Shown: piece after piece, positions 7,877 to 16,646 of the stretch | Position numbering within the stretch: position 1 is the first letter of the stretch | Layout: the number at the start of each line of letters is the position of its first letter | Assembly (NCBI GenBank): GCA_965371785.1 | Contig: CBDUZS010000013.1 | Span: forward strand, 1 to 49,150 | DNA from: CBDUZS01 sp965371785 | GTDB taxonomy: Bacteria > Fermentibacterota > Fermentibacteria > Fermentibacterales > JCC-6 | DNA length: 49,150 nucleotides | Reading direction: 5' to 3' | Notes under the pieces: model-generated | The model's database searches: none | Seen by the model: only the letters and a program-made list of their open reading frames with translations | What the model was told of the DNA's origin: nothing | Position numbers and translations under genes: made by a program

Positions 7877-9162
7877 TCCTGCTCCTCGATGGGGGGTGCG
7901 GGTGCTGTACCCCGAAGGGCAAACAGCTCACCTGAAGCTGTTCCGAAGATAAGTGTCCCATCGATGAACAGGGGTGCCGTACCGGAGTATCCCCCGATGT
8001 CCAGAGAATCAATGAAATTTCCCGAATCCAGTTCGAGCAGGTGAAGCCTCTGATCGTCGCCGGTCACGAAGATAATCGAGTCAGCAACCACCGGGGGAAC
8101 CTGCAGCCAGTTCTCGAATACCTTTTCCCAGATGACCGTGCCGGTCTCGGAATCGAGCATGAGTAGTCTGCTGTCACAGGTGCCGATGAGAACGGTTGAA
8201 TCGAGCAGGACCGGTCTTGCCAGAACGGTCCTGGAGGTCGAGCTGGTGAGATCGGTTTCCCAGAGTGTTTCACCGCTGACGAGATCCAGTTTCCTGACCA
8301 TGCCCGTGGAGAAACCTGCGAAAACTGCATCCTGTGAAGCGGATGGGGCCGATGCCTGACCTGAGAAATCCCGTTTCCAGACCTGATCACCGGAGGATGT
8401 GTAGACTGCGACAACACCGTCTTCCGTTGAGAATACCACCTGCGAGTCAACCACGCATGGTCCCAGAACGAGCCCTCCCGGCGCCTGGTCCCAGATAACT
8501 TCACCGCTGGAGACGTCCAGTGCCACGATCTGTCCAACGGAGTTGCCGGTGAGAACCATCGTATCGTTCAGAATGGCCACGTCGGCAAAGACATGGTAAC
8601 CGAGTCCGGCAGACCATTCGAGGGCACCGGTATCCCTGTCGAGCGCGTAGACGTAGCCGTCCTGGCCGCCGAAATAGACTCTCTCCGAATCGACTGCAGC
8701 CTCTCCGCAGATGCCGCAGGTTATTCCATGGCTCCAGATAGTGCTTCCAGATGCGGCATCTATCGCTCTGAACCTGCCATCGTTGCAGCCAAGGTAGATA
8801 ATGCCCTGACAGAGAGCAGGCGCTGAAAAGAACTCGAAGCCGGTATTGATTCGCCAGAGCGTATCGAAAGGGGTGGTGACTGCGGAACCCCAGGCTGCAT
8901 TGCCCCCGGGGATTCCTCTTGGCTGAGTCCACATCAGAGGGGCGTTGGATGTTGTATCGACAGGTGTAACAACCGTATCGAGAGTATCGGCCTCCTCCCC
9001 GACCAGGGCCTGAAGAATGGGTTCGTTCTCCCGATTCCCGGGTGGACGCGTGTCTGCAATGATGTAGATCACCGTAATCGATGCAACCAGGCAGAAGAGG
9101 ATGACAGCGATCTGTCTGGTCTTGTGAACATCCTGTGTTGCGATACCTTCTCTACTCAACAT
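7873..9162 (-). CDS. Membrane-anchored PQQ-type beta-propeller protein
   Basis: Protein of 429 residues with one N-terminal membrane helix (about 18-35), then a Thr/Asp-rich linker and a series of PQQ-like beta-propeller blades. The blades repeat patterns such as GCNDGRFRAIDAASGSTIW, DGYVYALDRDTGALEW and GQIVALDVSSGEVIW. The propeller should lie outside the inner membrane. Such propellers occur in BamB of the outer-membrane assembly machine and in many unassigned sensors and scaffolds. No PQQ-dehydrogenase catalytic residues are evident. The C-terminus is Pro/Glu-rich. It starts at an ATG with GAAGGGCAG just upstream and overlaps era by four bases. Neighbours are cell-wall enzymes, so an envelope scaffold role is plausible but unproven. 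Confidence 0.8.
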   Translation of the reverse strand: MLSREGIATQDVHKTRQIAVILFCLVASITVIYIIADTRPPGNRENEPILQALVGEEADTLDTVVTPVDTTSNAPLMWTQPRGIPGGNAAWGSAVTTPFDTLWRINTGFEFFSAPALCQGIIYLGCNDGRFRAIDAASGSTIWSHGITCGICGEAAVDSERVYFGGQDGYVYALDRDTGALEWSAGLGYHVFADVAILNDTMVLTGNSVGQIVALDVSSGEVIWDQAPGGLVLGPCVVDSQVVFSTEDGVVAVYTSSGDQVWKRDFSGQASAPSASQDAVFAGFSTGMVRKLDLVSGETLWETDLTSSTSRTVLARPVLLDSTVLIGTCDSRLLMLDSETGTVIWEKVFENWLQVPPVVADSIIFVTGDDQRLHLLELDSGNFIDSLDIGGYSGTAPLFIDGTLIFGTASGELFALRGTAPAPPIEEQE

Positions 9163-9182
9163 CTGCCCTTCGCAAAGATGAG

Positions 9183-9965
9183 TCAGTAAATGATTACCGG
9201 TGCTCCGAGGGGGAGTGTTCTGTACAGAACCTCGAGGTCGTCTCCGCTCAGCCGTATGCAGCCATGACTTACGTTTCGTCCTCTTCCCACACCGTAATGG
9301 AGGAGAATCCCCCCTCCCAGATCCAGTTTGTAACTGCCGAGTGCACCCGGCACTGCCCTCACCCAGACACGTTCCGAAGCTGTCAGCGAATCCCGGTAGT
9401 AGACGATCTGGTCACCGTAGGAGAGTGTCTCGGGGATTACTACGATGTCACCCCCATCAGGGGGTCTGAGGTTCTGCTCCTGCCAGTACCAGTCAGGGCG
9501 GTACCAGTACGGGTTATTCCCCTTCTTCTCGACGTAACGTATGCCGCGGGGAGTGCTGAAATCCCAGGTAAGGCCGCTCGCGTTGGTTGCCCAGCCCTTT
9601 CCTGTGCCGCAGTATCCGGAGCGGATGATCATGTTGCCGTGCCATAGATGGAAACGATTCTGGTAAGTGTCTATTGTGAGATAGTATCCGGGATAGTTTA
9701 TCTGCAGTTCCATCTCCATGAGTCTGGCCGTCAGGGAATCAACCGATCTTCTCATCGTGAAAATGGAAACGTTTCCGTCAAGAAGCTCGGAGTTGAGCAT
9801 CGCAAGAGTATCCATTGTCGCTCTTACCTGGTTGATCTCTTCCAGATGGTTCAGGTAGTCCCGTTCGATTTCGTTTGCTCTGGTTCTGTAGCTGGATACG
9901 GTGAAAAGACTCACACCGAGAGCCAGCCCCAGAGAAGACAGCAGAAGAACGAGTGGTTTACTCAC
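9183..9965 (-). CDS. L,D-transpeptidase (YkuD domain)
   Basis: Envelope enzyme of 260 residues that forms or attaches L,D-crosslinks in peptidoglycan. An N-terminal membrane helix (about 4-22) is followed by a short coiled-coil-like region and the catalytic YkuD domain. The active-site motif is HYGVGRGRNVSHGCIRL, with catalytic Cys near residue 236 and its paired His. The region TIDTYQNRFHLWHGN matches the start of YkuD domains. It starts at GTG with GGAGA 8 bases upstream, and 20 bases separate it from the propeller gene. It follows an M15-type peptidase, so the two form a small wall-remodelling pair. Confidence 0.9.
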   Translation of the reverse strand: MSKPLVLLLSSLGLALGVSLFTVSSYRTRANEIERDYLNHLEEINQVRATMDTLAMLNSELLDGNVSIFTMRRSVDSLTARLMEMELQINYPGYYLTIDTYQNRFHLWHGNMIIRSGYCGTGKGWATNASGLTWDFSTPRGIRYVEKKGNNPYWYRPDWYWQEQNLRPPDGGDIVVIPETLSYGDQIVYYRDSLTASERVWVRAVPGALGSYKLDLGGGILLHYGVGRGRNVSHGCIRLSGDDLEVLYRTLPLGAPVIIY

Positions 9966-9991
9966 TGATTTCTCTCCATGCTCGTAACAGG

Positions 9992-10921
9992 TCAGATAAC
10001 CGGTTCGGGAACGAGGTTCCTCTGCGTCTGCCAGAACGCAGCACTACCTCTGACATCGATATGAACGAAAGGGCCGTGTGTACCGGTCCACCTGTAGGCA
10101 CTTACACCGCCTACGGCGGTCTCCCCCCTGGCTTCCAGTACACGGACCAGGTCCACCAGGTACTCTCCGTCGTAGACATCGACTCTCTTGTTGCGGTCGA
10201 TATCGTCCATGAGGTTGTTCGGGGGGTAGCCCTCTATCCAGACGTCTGCTGCACCTCCGTACAGATGCTGGCTGAATCCGGTATCGTTTCCGATTGCTTC
10301 GTTGTAGATGGGTGTTCTAAAACCACTTATCGTATGAATGGAGGCTGCTTCCGGGTAGAATTGCTGTACCGTTCGAAGAGTCAACTCGAGCTTGTCGACC
10401 AGCCTGAGATCTAGAGCCATGTACTGAGGATAGGAACCCTCGATGTGACCTAGAAAGTCCCTGAGAGTCAGGTGAGTGGACACTTTCGAGCCGATGTTAC
10501 CCGGCTTCAATTCGATGAAGTACGAAGGAATGTGTTCGCGCGAGTTGCCGTCTCCGTAACTGCCGATGGGAAATGAGTTGAGCGTGGTGGTCCTCCATCT
10601 GGAAGTCTCGACAGGTACGATGAGAGTGTAGGATTCCATCGTTGTCCCGTCGCTGACCGTGAGAGTGTAGATCCCGTGGCTACGAGGAAGTGTGAAACTG
10701 TAGGTTCCGGTTCCGGTTGCCGGTTCGGCACCACAGTCCGTCGACCAGGACAGCGAATCCGTCCGGGATGTGAGGTTGATGCTTTCTCCGGGCATCGCAA
10801 CGAAGGAGAACCTGTCTGCCGGAAGCCTGACGCCGTTAAACGAAAGGCCGAAAACAGGACCTGCCGGTGACGGATCGCTCGATGTGGAGAACAGCATAAA
10901 CCACAACAGGAACCAGCTCAT
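9992..10921 (-). CDS. Exported M15/DUF882-type murein peptidase
   Basis: Secreted or periplasmic protein of 309 residues with an N-terminal hydrophobic signal (SWFLLWFMLF). Residues 20-130 look like an Ig-like beta domain with the motif GIYTLTVSDG. The C-terminal half matches the M15 (DUF882/VanY-like) zinc peptidase fold: the region ISGFRTPIYNEAIG, then the ligand pair in SQHLYGGAADVW (His219, Asp226) and the final FVHIDVRG (His287). This family cleaves peptide crosslinks or stem peptides. The ATG is preceded by GGAGGCTTA. It sits 57 bases after purN and leads into the L,D-transpeptidase gene. Exact bond specificity is unknown. Confidence 0.82.
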   Translation of the reverse strand: MSWFLLWFMLFSTSSDPSPAGPVFGLSFNGVRLPADRFSFVAMPGESINLTSRTDSLSWSTDCGAEPATGTGTYSFTLPRSHGIYTLTVSDGTTMESYTLIVPVETSRWRTTTLNSFPIGSYGDGNSREHIPSYFIELKPGNIGSKVSTHLTLRDFLGHIEGSYPQYMALDLRLVDKLELTLRTVQQFYPEAASIHTISGFRTPIYNEAIGNDTGFSQHLYGGAADVWIEGYPPNNLMDDIDRNKRVDVYDGEYLVDLVRVLEARGETAVGGVSAYRWTGTHGPFVHIDVRGSAAFWQTQRNLVPEPVI

Positions 10922-10978
10922 TAAGCCTCCAGTTTCTTACCTTGCTACAGCTAACGAATAAACCTCGGATTCAACATG

Positions 10979-11596
10979 TCAATAACTCTTTGTGTTTATC
11001 CTTACATTTCGGCCATCAATAGTCAACCTGTTATCGCAGTGCAGTTTTACAGCTTCGGGATAGATCCTGTGTTCTTCGGCAAGAATGCGCTCGGAGAGGG
11101 TTTCAACGGTGTCGTTATCCTCAACCGGAACAGTTGTCTGTAGAATGATTGGTCCGGTGTCCGTTCCCTCATCGACGTAGTGCACGGTGCATCCTGCCAG
11201 TTTGACACCATACTCCAGCGCCCTCTGCTGTGAGTCAAGCCCGGGAAAAGCCGGGAGAATCGCGGGATGGATGTTCATTATCCTGTTCCGGTACGCTTCT
11301 ATCATTGGTCCCTTGATAAGTCTCATCAGCCCCGCGAGACATACAAGCTCTATTCCCTCATCCTTCATGTAAGTTACCCAGTTCTCCTCTTCGGGAATCC
11401 CGAAACGTGTCCTGTACTTACCTGGATAGATGAACCTGCCGTTTATCCCGAGAGCCGAAGCCCGCTCGAGCACGGGAGCAGTCTGTTTGTCGGTAATGAG
11501 GAGTGCGATCCTCCCTGAGCCGGTGTCCCCTCTGACCAGAGCCTCGAAGTTGCTTCCACGTCCTGAAGCCAGAACCGCAATTCTCCGCTCACCCAT
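10979..11596 (-). CDS. purN: Phosphoribosylglycinamide formyltransferase
   Basis: PurN transfers a formyl group from 10-formyl-tetrahydrofolate to GAR in de novo purine synthesis. The product has 205 residues. It shows the substrate loop VLASGRGSNFEAL, the catalytic Asn and His in MNIHPAILPAFPG (near residue 108), and the signature HYVDEGTDTGPII with the catalytic Asp. All key residues are present. The ATG follows the upstream gene's TAG after two bases. No other purine genes are in the window, so it is a stray member of the pathway in this operon. Confidence 0.96.
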   Translation of the reverse strand: MGERRIAVLASGRGSNFEALVRGDTGSGRIALLITDKQTAPVLERASALGINGRFIYPGKYRTRFGIPEEENWVTYMKDEGIELVCLAGLMRLIKGPMIEAYRNRIMNIHPAILPAFPGLDSQQRALEYGVKLAGCTVHYVDEGTDTGPIILQTTVPVEDNDTVETLSERILAEEHRIYPEAVKLHCDNRLTIDGRNVRINTKSY

Positions 11597-11598
11597 CG

Positions 11599-12852
11599 CT
11601 ACTCCCCTCTGCTTTCATCTTCTCCGGTTTCGATTTCCGGAGGTCTGTCGGTAAAATACCATGTAAGACCGTAAGTCCAGCTCCTGCTCAGATCGCTGTC
11701 GACGTCTTCGACGGCAAGGACCAGAGCAAAGTTGCCGAGAGTGAAGCCGGACAGAAGATCCACCGAGCCCTTCCAGTCCCCATCTTCCGACCATGTGAGA
11801 TCGCAACGTCCCCCTGCTGAGATTCGAGCATTCCAGTAACGGATGGATGGCAGGAGCATGCCGGCAACTCTGACTGAATCGGTCTCGAATGCCGTTGCCG
11901 ACCCCCGAATGAGCAGATTCTCCAGGGACATCACCAGGTCGCAGCCGGCAATCGTCAGGTCGTTTTCAGAAATAAGGGTTGCCGATACGGGTCCCGTTCC
12001 AAGCTGAACGATAAGGGAGAGATCGTCTCCAGGTGCAGCAAACCCGCCGGCAGAGAGGTCAAACGAACCGAGCGCAGCAGTGCAGCCAAGTGCTCCGCCT
12101 GCTCTGATCTCTCCACTCGTGTCGGTGAGATCTGCGCGGCCCATAACAGTGAATTCCCCGAATCGCATTCTAGAAAGAGCATGCAGTTCTCCATAGCCGA
12201 GAGAATCGTAGAGCCACGAAGCTCCCCCGCCAACGTCAACTGTAAACGAGTTGAAGGGTAAGGCGAAGGCTGCGAGTAATTCTCCCTGTCTGCAGCCTTC
12301 GTACATTCTGGCGAAGCCTGCCCTCAACCTCAGTCGAGAACCGGTGAAACCGGAGGAGAGCATGTACCTGTGTCCATCGCCCTGGTGGAACCGTGCTGCC
12401 GCATCGAACGGAGAGTATTCAAGACGAACGGCCTGTGAGCTGACAGTATCCTCTCTGCCGACCGATAGATCGAGGAGGAGCATCCCTGGCAGCGGGCGCC
12501 TGAGAAATCCCGTGTAGCGTCCTTTACCCCTTGTGTTCTGCAGCAGTCCCACGTTGCTTTCGTAGCTTTCATCGGGCATTTCGGGCAGGGAAAAGTCCAG
12601 AGTCCATTTACCCGAACTCCATATCCCTCCCTCCAGCGGATTGAGGAGCCTGACGCTTGTGAAGGAACCCCAGGGAGGAAGCCCGGGATCACCGTAGAGG
12701 ATGACCGGTTCTCCTCCGATCAGGATTCTCTGTTCACTGGCGGCGGCACCGAAGCACCAGAAGAACGTTTCCCCTGTCTCCATGAGATCCCATGGTGAAG
12801 GAGGCAGATCGTACAGACCGGCAGCGGCGAGGATAAGGAAGAGCCCGTTCAA
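11599..12852 (-). CDS. Exported, probably barrel-forming protein of unknown function
   Basis: Hypothetical protein of 417 residues. It begins with a short hydrophobic signal-like segment (NGLFLILAAAGLY). The rest has the alternating polar/hydrophobic pattern and Gly/aromatic-rich turns of outer-membrane beta-strands, for example LELSAGGFAAP-like and WLYDSLGYGELHALSRMRFG stretches, and a strand-like end TYGLTWYFTDRP. No catalytic motif is visible. It starts at TTG overlapping the pgi stop in a TTGA junction and abuts purN, so it is expressed with metabolic genes. An outer-membrane barrel is the best guess; a periplasmic beta-solenoid is an alternative. Confidence 0.6.
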   Translation of the reverse strand: MNGLFLILAAAGLYDLPPSPWDLMETGETFFWCFGAAASEQRILIGGEPVILYGDPGLPPWGSFTSVRLLNPLEGGIWSSGKWTLDFSLPEMPDESYESNVGLLQNTRGKGRYTGFLRRPLPGMLLLDLSVGREDTVSSQAVRLEYSPFDAAARFHQGDGHRYMLSSGFTGSRLRLRAGFARMYEGCRQGELLAAFALPFNSFTVDVGGGASWLYDSLGYGELHALSRMRFGEFTVMGRADLTDTSGEIRAGGALGCTAALGSFDLSAGGFAAPGDDLSLIVQLGTGPVSATLISENDLTIAGCDLVMSLENLLIRGSATAFETDSVRVAGMLLPSIRYWNARISAGGRCDLTWSEDGDWKGSVDLLSGFTLGNFALVLAVEDVDSDLSRSWTYGLTWYFTDRPPEIETGEDESRGE

Positions 12853-14108
12853 TATCCCGCTCTTCCCATTGCTCTGCAGGTGAGAATCTTGCTTTTCTCG
12901 ACCCCTGGCTGATCGAGAGGGTTGATGTCGAGGGCAAACCCGGTGAGCACCGTGGCGATCTCCAGGGTCATGAGGAGTTCTCCAATCGACTCCGCGTCGA
13001 TTCTTTCCAGGGTGAAAAGATCTACTGGCAGCCCCCTTTCCGACAACGCCTGGGCAGTTGCCGCAGCCTCTGCACCGCGAAGAACGTCGGGAGATCGGCC
13101 ATCCAGCCAGTCCAGCGAAGGGTAATCCTCGAAAGACCCCCCCCGTGCCACCCCCCCGGTGCGTGCTCTATCCCGGCATTTGGCTGTGAGAATGCTGATG
13201 GTCTTGTCGGCGGGTCCCTCCATGAAGAGCTGGAGCAGAGAGTGCTGGTCGGCAGGTCCTCTGCAGGCGAGTGGAGTCTGTCCGGTGTTGACTATTTTGC
13301 CATCGTTATCGAGCTTCTTGCCGAGGCTCTCGGCCCATAACTGCGCGAACCATCGAGCCAGGTCACTCAGTCGATCCGAATAAGGCATGAACACGTGAAC
13401 GGGATGGGAAGCGAAATTACTGAAAAAGGCTGAGGCAACCCTGCCGGCAAGGCTTGAAGAGCCGTTTATCATGAAGTCCGCTGACACCGTTTCCGCTCCT
13501 CGCAGAAGCGCTTTGACATCGATGCCGGCAAAAGCTGCCGGATACAGCCCAACCGGGCTGAGCACGCTGAACCTGCCCCCTACGTTCGATGGAACTGGCA
13601 GGAGTTTCCAGCCCCTGTCGGATGCAATCCTGCCGAGATCGCCGGTCGAGGGATCGGTGACTACGGTAATGCGTTCGTCTCTGATGTCCTCCGGCAGCCA
13701 TGAATGGAGCTGCAGGAATATCGACAGCGTCTCCGAAGTTCCACCGGATTTCGTGATAACCGTTACGGCTGTGTTCCGACAGTCGAGCCCGCCTGTAATG
13801 CTCCCGATGAGTTCTGTATCCGGTGAGTCGAGTATGTGAACGGTTCGGGGAGCTGAGGAACCGAGAGCGCCCAGGAGGGTTCGCAGCCCGAGAGATGAAC
13901 CTCCGATTCCAGCGACGATCATATTCTTGAACCGGATGTCGGAGGCTGCTTCGATGGACAATTCGAGCAGAGCCATGTTGCCGGGAAGATCGAGGAATCC
14001 CAGCATGTTCGCCTTCTTCCAGGCATGGAGAAGGGAAAGAGCGCTGCCCGGTACGGGGTCGTAATCGTATGCTGCCGAGAAAACCAGCAGCGGATTTCCG
14101 TCACTCAT
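12849..14108 (-). CDS. pgi: Glucose-6-phosphate isomerase
   Basis: Cytosolic enzyme interconverting glucose-6-phosphate and fructose-6-phosphate. At 419 residues it belongs to the shorter bacterial PGI class. Motifs in order are the glycine-rich IVAGIGGSSLG, the SIS-domain phosphate-binding TKSGGTSETL, the PROSITE-like signature SNVGGRFSVLSPVGLYP, the catalytic-His region DQHSLLQLFMEGP, and the C-terminal NPLDQPGVEKSK with the conserved lysine. The ATG has GGAG a few bases upstream. It lies 10 bases after the upstream lipoprotein gene and overlaps the following gene by four. Confidence 0.95.
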   Translation of the reverse strand: MSDGNPLLVFSAAYDYDPVPGSALSLLHAWKKANMLGFLDLPGNMALLELSIEAASDIRFKNMIVAGIGGSSLGLRTLLGALGSSAPRTVHILDSPDTELIGSITGGLDCRNTAVTVITKSGGTSETLSIFLQLHSWLPEDIRDERITVVTDPSTGDLGRIASDRGWKLLPVPSNVGGRFSVLSPVGLYPAAFAGIDVKALLRGAETVSADFMINGSSSLAGRVASAFFSNFASHPVHVFMPYSDRLSDLARWFAQLWAESLGKKLDNDGKIVNTGQTPLACRGPADQHSLLQLFMEGPADKTISILTAKCRDRARTGGVARGGSFEDYPSLDWLDGRSPDVLRGAEAAATAQALSERGLPVDLFTLERIDAESIGELLMTLEIATVLTGFALDINPLDQPGVEKSKILTCRAMGRAGY

Positions 14109-14118
14109 ACCGTTCTCC

Positions 14119-14949
14119 TCACTCCCCTGATGCTGCCCATGGCACCAGTTCTACTCCCTCGAGATCGGTACCGGACAGGATCAGGACACCATTCTCGGTT
14201 GCAGCGAATCGTTCGACAGGAATCGTATCTCCGTCTGCCGATAGAACGAAGTTCATTAATCCCCTTTCCCGAAGAACCTGTCTCGGGATGGACCAGGAAT
14301 TCTGGAAGCTCATTCCCGCTCCGTCGACATTACCCGAATATACGGCACTTTCTTCACCGGATTCAATAAGGCGTGAGCCTTCGATCCACTCGGGCCAGTA
14401 GTGAACCTCTACACCTGGCGGTGGAACGAGAGTGAACAGGTTTTCGGGTGGAACGACCACCAGAGCAAGTGTATCGCCCAGGTAGGTCACACCGCTGTCA
14501 ACTGCTGCAAGCAGTATGCCATCCGTTTCGATGAGAAGCGGTCTTGTTCCGTCGAGCAGAGAGAGAAGGCCGGACAGGCTGTCAGCGATTGCGATACTCG
14601 AGCTGTCTCCCGTGGAAACTGCGACATCGGCGAAAACGAGTTCCATCTCCAATCGTTGAATTTCCAGTTTCTCGAGCTCGTCGTCGACATGATAGAGGGT
14701 GTCTCCCGTAGAGACATGATCTCCCTGTTCAAAATCATCCACGATTCTGAAAGCTGTAATCTCGCGGGTGTGCCACCGTACTGCCAGTGTTTCGGGAAGG
14801 GATGCGACTACGATGAACTCGGGTGGCTCGGATGCGATGATGCCCCGTTCTTCGGCAGCAGGTCTGGAGGTTAGAGATGGCTCGGAATTGTCTCGACCGC
14901 ATGCGGTCAGGAGCACTGGACAGAGAAGCAATGCTGAAGTAACTTTCAT
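14119..14949 (-). CDS. Lipoprotein with adaptor (HlyD/RND-type) hybrid-motif features
   Basis: Predicted lipoprotein of 276 residues with signal MKVTSALLLCPVLLTAC (lipobox Cys17). Near residue 80, VDDFEQGDHVSTGDTLYHVD resembles half of the biotinyl-lipoyl-like barrel-sandwich motif of membrane fusion proteins, followed by a helical stretch (LEKLEIQRLEMEL). Near the C-terminus, ENGVLILSGTDLEGVEL resembles the last beta domain of RND efflux adaptors. No pump or outer-membrane channel gene is nearby, so its partner is unknown. The first two codons upstream (TTG ACG) could extend it but the ATG at 14949 gives the cleaner signal. The gene is divergent from the lipoprotein at 14992, with only 42 bases between start codons. 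Confidence 0.6.
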   Translation of the reverse strand: MKVTSALLLCPVLLTACGRDNSEPSLTSRPAAEERGIIASEPPEFIVVASLPETLAVRWHTREITAFRIVDDFEQGDHVSTGDTLYHVDDELEKLEIQRLEMELVFADVAVSTGDSSSIAIADSLSGLLSLLDGTRPLLIETDGILLAAVDSGVTYLGDTLALVVVPPENLFTLVPPPGVEVHYWPEWIEGSRLIESGEESAVYSGNVDGAGMSFQNSWSIPRQVLRERGLMNFVLSADGDTIPVERFAATENGVLILSGTDLEGVELVPWAASGE

Positions 14950-14991
14950 CGTCAAAGGTTCTTATCCAATCACTAATCCAAGAGAGATCCA

Positions 14992-15714
14992 ATGTATAGA
15001 ATAACTGTTCTCCTGCTTCAGGTTCCTGTGATTATAGCTCTGGTTGCCGCTGCAGGTTGCGGTCCCCCCCAGACGAGTGGATTCTTCGTTGGCGCGACCA
15101 CCGGCGCCAGCCCGTTTCTATCGGCCGATTCGGTCTCGGTTCCAGACGGTATTACGGGTGCTTCTCTTGAAGTAACCGATACGCTGGTGAACTGCACCTT
15201 CGATGACGTTCTGGCTGCCCCGTTCGGCAGGCCGAGCCCTTATGAAGTCTACAACGGTGCCATGCATGTAGACAACTCCGTTTTCAGGAATCCGGTCATC
15301 CTGCTCAGCACCGCCGGTCTGATGGAGGACGGCCTGGTAGAAATTCAGTTCGATGATGTGGATCTTCTCGAGCACTCCGTGCTGGGAATCGTACTCAGAG
15401 CGGACGGGGGAGACAACTTCCTGCTGCTGGGAGCCAACTCGAGAGGGCAGTACACGGTACAACGCTGTATCAACGGTTTATGGTATCCCGTAATGGGAAT
15501 GGAACCCTTCGAGAAAAGCCGTCTTCTCCCCTACAACCTCCCCGGTGTCGTACTCACGGCCGAAGTTCACGGTAACTACGTTGATTTCAGGGTGAATGGC
15601 CAGCTGATACAGGTCGTAAAGACCACTCTCCCTCCGACGGGACAGATAGGTGTCTTCATCGATGCTTACACAGACGCCTCACTTGACAGATTCACGGTGG
15701 TTCCGTTCCAGTGA
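14992..15714 (+). CDS. Lipoprotein with LamG/DUF1080-like domain
   Basis: Predicted lipoprotein of 240 residues with a signal ending in ALVAAAGC (Cys23). The rest resembles a concanavalin-like jelly-roll (DUF1080/LamG-type): FRNPVILLSTAGLMEDG, VLGIVLRADGGDNFLLLGAN and the closing GNYVDFRVNGQLI and GQIGVFIDAYTDASLDRFTV. Such domains bind or process carbohydrates, but no catalytic residues can be picked out. The ATG is preceded by AGAGAGA. The gene is coupled (GTGA overlap) to a polysaccharide deacetylase, which supports a role in surface or wall glycan handling. Inference only. Confidence 0.7.
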   Translation: MYRITVLLLQVPVIIALVAAAGCGPPQTSGFFVGATTGASPFLSADSVSVPDGITGASLEVTDTLVNCTFDDVLAAPFGRPSPYEVYNGAMHVDNSVFRNPVILLSTAGLMEDGLVEIQFDDVDLLEHSVLGIVLRADGGDNFLLLGANSRGQYTVQRCINGLWYPVMGMEPFEKSRLLPYNLPGVVLTAEVHGNYVDFRVNGQLIQVVKTTLPPTGQIGVFIDAYTDASLDRFTVVPFQ

Positions 15715-16646
15715 TCCTCCCGCTGCTGATCACGGTGCTGGGCTACACGACGGGTGCTGTCGAGGTGGAACCCTTTCACGTGCAGGGTGACGCGGAAGAG
15801 GCTGCCTCGGAAGAGTACGGAATGCCCTCTAGCGGTATACCGGTTATCTGCTACCACCACGTGAACGACATCCTGATGGACTACGGAGTCACCCCCTCCA
15901 GGCTCCGGGCAGATCTCGAAGACCTGTACGATGCCGGTTTCACTCTCGTGACAAGGGCAGATCTGGAGAACGGGCTCATGCAGATGCCATCCGGAAGACG
16001 TCCACTGATCATTACTTTCGATGACGGCTGGCAGGACAATTTCAACTTCCTGGAGAATGCTGACGGTTCGACGGAGATAGACCCCTACTGCGTTGTCGCC
16101 ATTCTCGAAGAGTTTACCACCAATCATCCTGATTTCGGCGGGAAAGTGATATTCTTCATCTCCTGGGACAAGATTCCTTTCGGGCAGGAGGAATACGTCG
16201 AGGAGAAACTGAACATGCTTCTCGACATGGGACACGAGATAGGCAATCACTCCTGGCGGCATCGCCATTTCATTACGCTGAACGGGGATCAGTGGTCTCC
16301 AGCCGTTCTCAGGGCAATGGACTACTTCTACAGAGAGCTGGGAATACGCACCTGTGAGATCTCATCGCTGGCCTATCCGGGTGGGGCTATTCAGAAAGGC
16401 AGCTGGGTAACCGAGCGGATTGCGGAAATGGAATTCAACGGAGCCAGGGCGGTTACAATGGGTTTTCTAGTTGATGGCGCTGTTTCGAGCTTCAGGTGGA
16501 TACTCGGTGATCCCGACATGATGCTGAGAGTGAGCAGGATCGACATGAGCCTCTACAGTGTCCGCCAGCTATTACGGTGGCGAAATCTGATCTCTGAGGG
16601 TAATTCGCGAAGCAGTCTGCACGATCCTCTCCCCTGGCGCCCCTGA
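15711..16646 (+). CDS. Exported polysaccharide deacetylase (NodB family)
   Basis: Metal-dependent carbohydrate esterase 4 (NodB-fold) of 311 residues that removes N-acetyl groups from wall or capsular glycans. A short hydrophobic signal (ILPLLITVLGYTTGA) precedes VICYHHVN. Catalytic motif 1 is TFDDGWQDN (Asp104, Asp105), and motif 2 is NHSWRHRHF (His180 and His184, HxxxH). The later AYPGGAIQKG-like segment corresponds to the third motif. It starts at GTG overlapping the previous lipoprotein gene by four bases. The last 75 bases overlap the end of the nitroreductase gene on the opposite strand. Confidence 0.9.
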   Translation: MILPLLITVLGYTTGAVEVEPFHVQGDAEEAASEEYGMPSSGIPVICYHHVNDILMDYGVTPSRLRADLEDLYDAGFTLVTRADLENGLMQMPSGRRPLIITFDDGWQDNFNFLENADGSTEIDPYCVVAILEEFTTNHPDFGGKVIFFISWDKIPFGQEEYVEEKLNMLLDMGHEIGNHSWRHRHFITLNGDQWSPAVLRAMDYFYRELGIRTCEISSLAYPGGAIQKGSWVTERIAEMEFNGARAVTMGFLVDGAVSSFRWILGDPDMMLRVSRIDMSLYSVRQLLRWRNLISEGNSRSSLHDPLPWRP

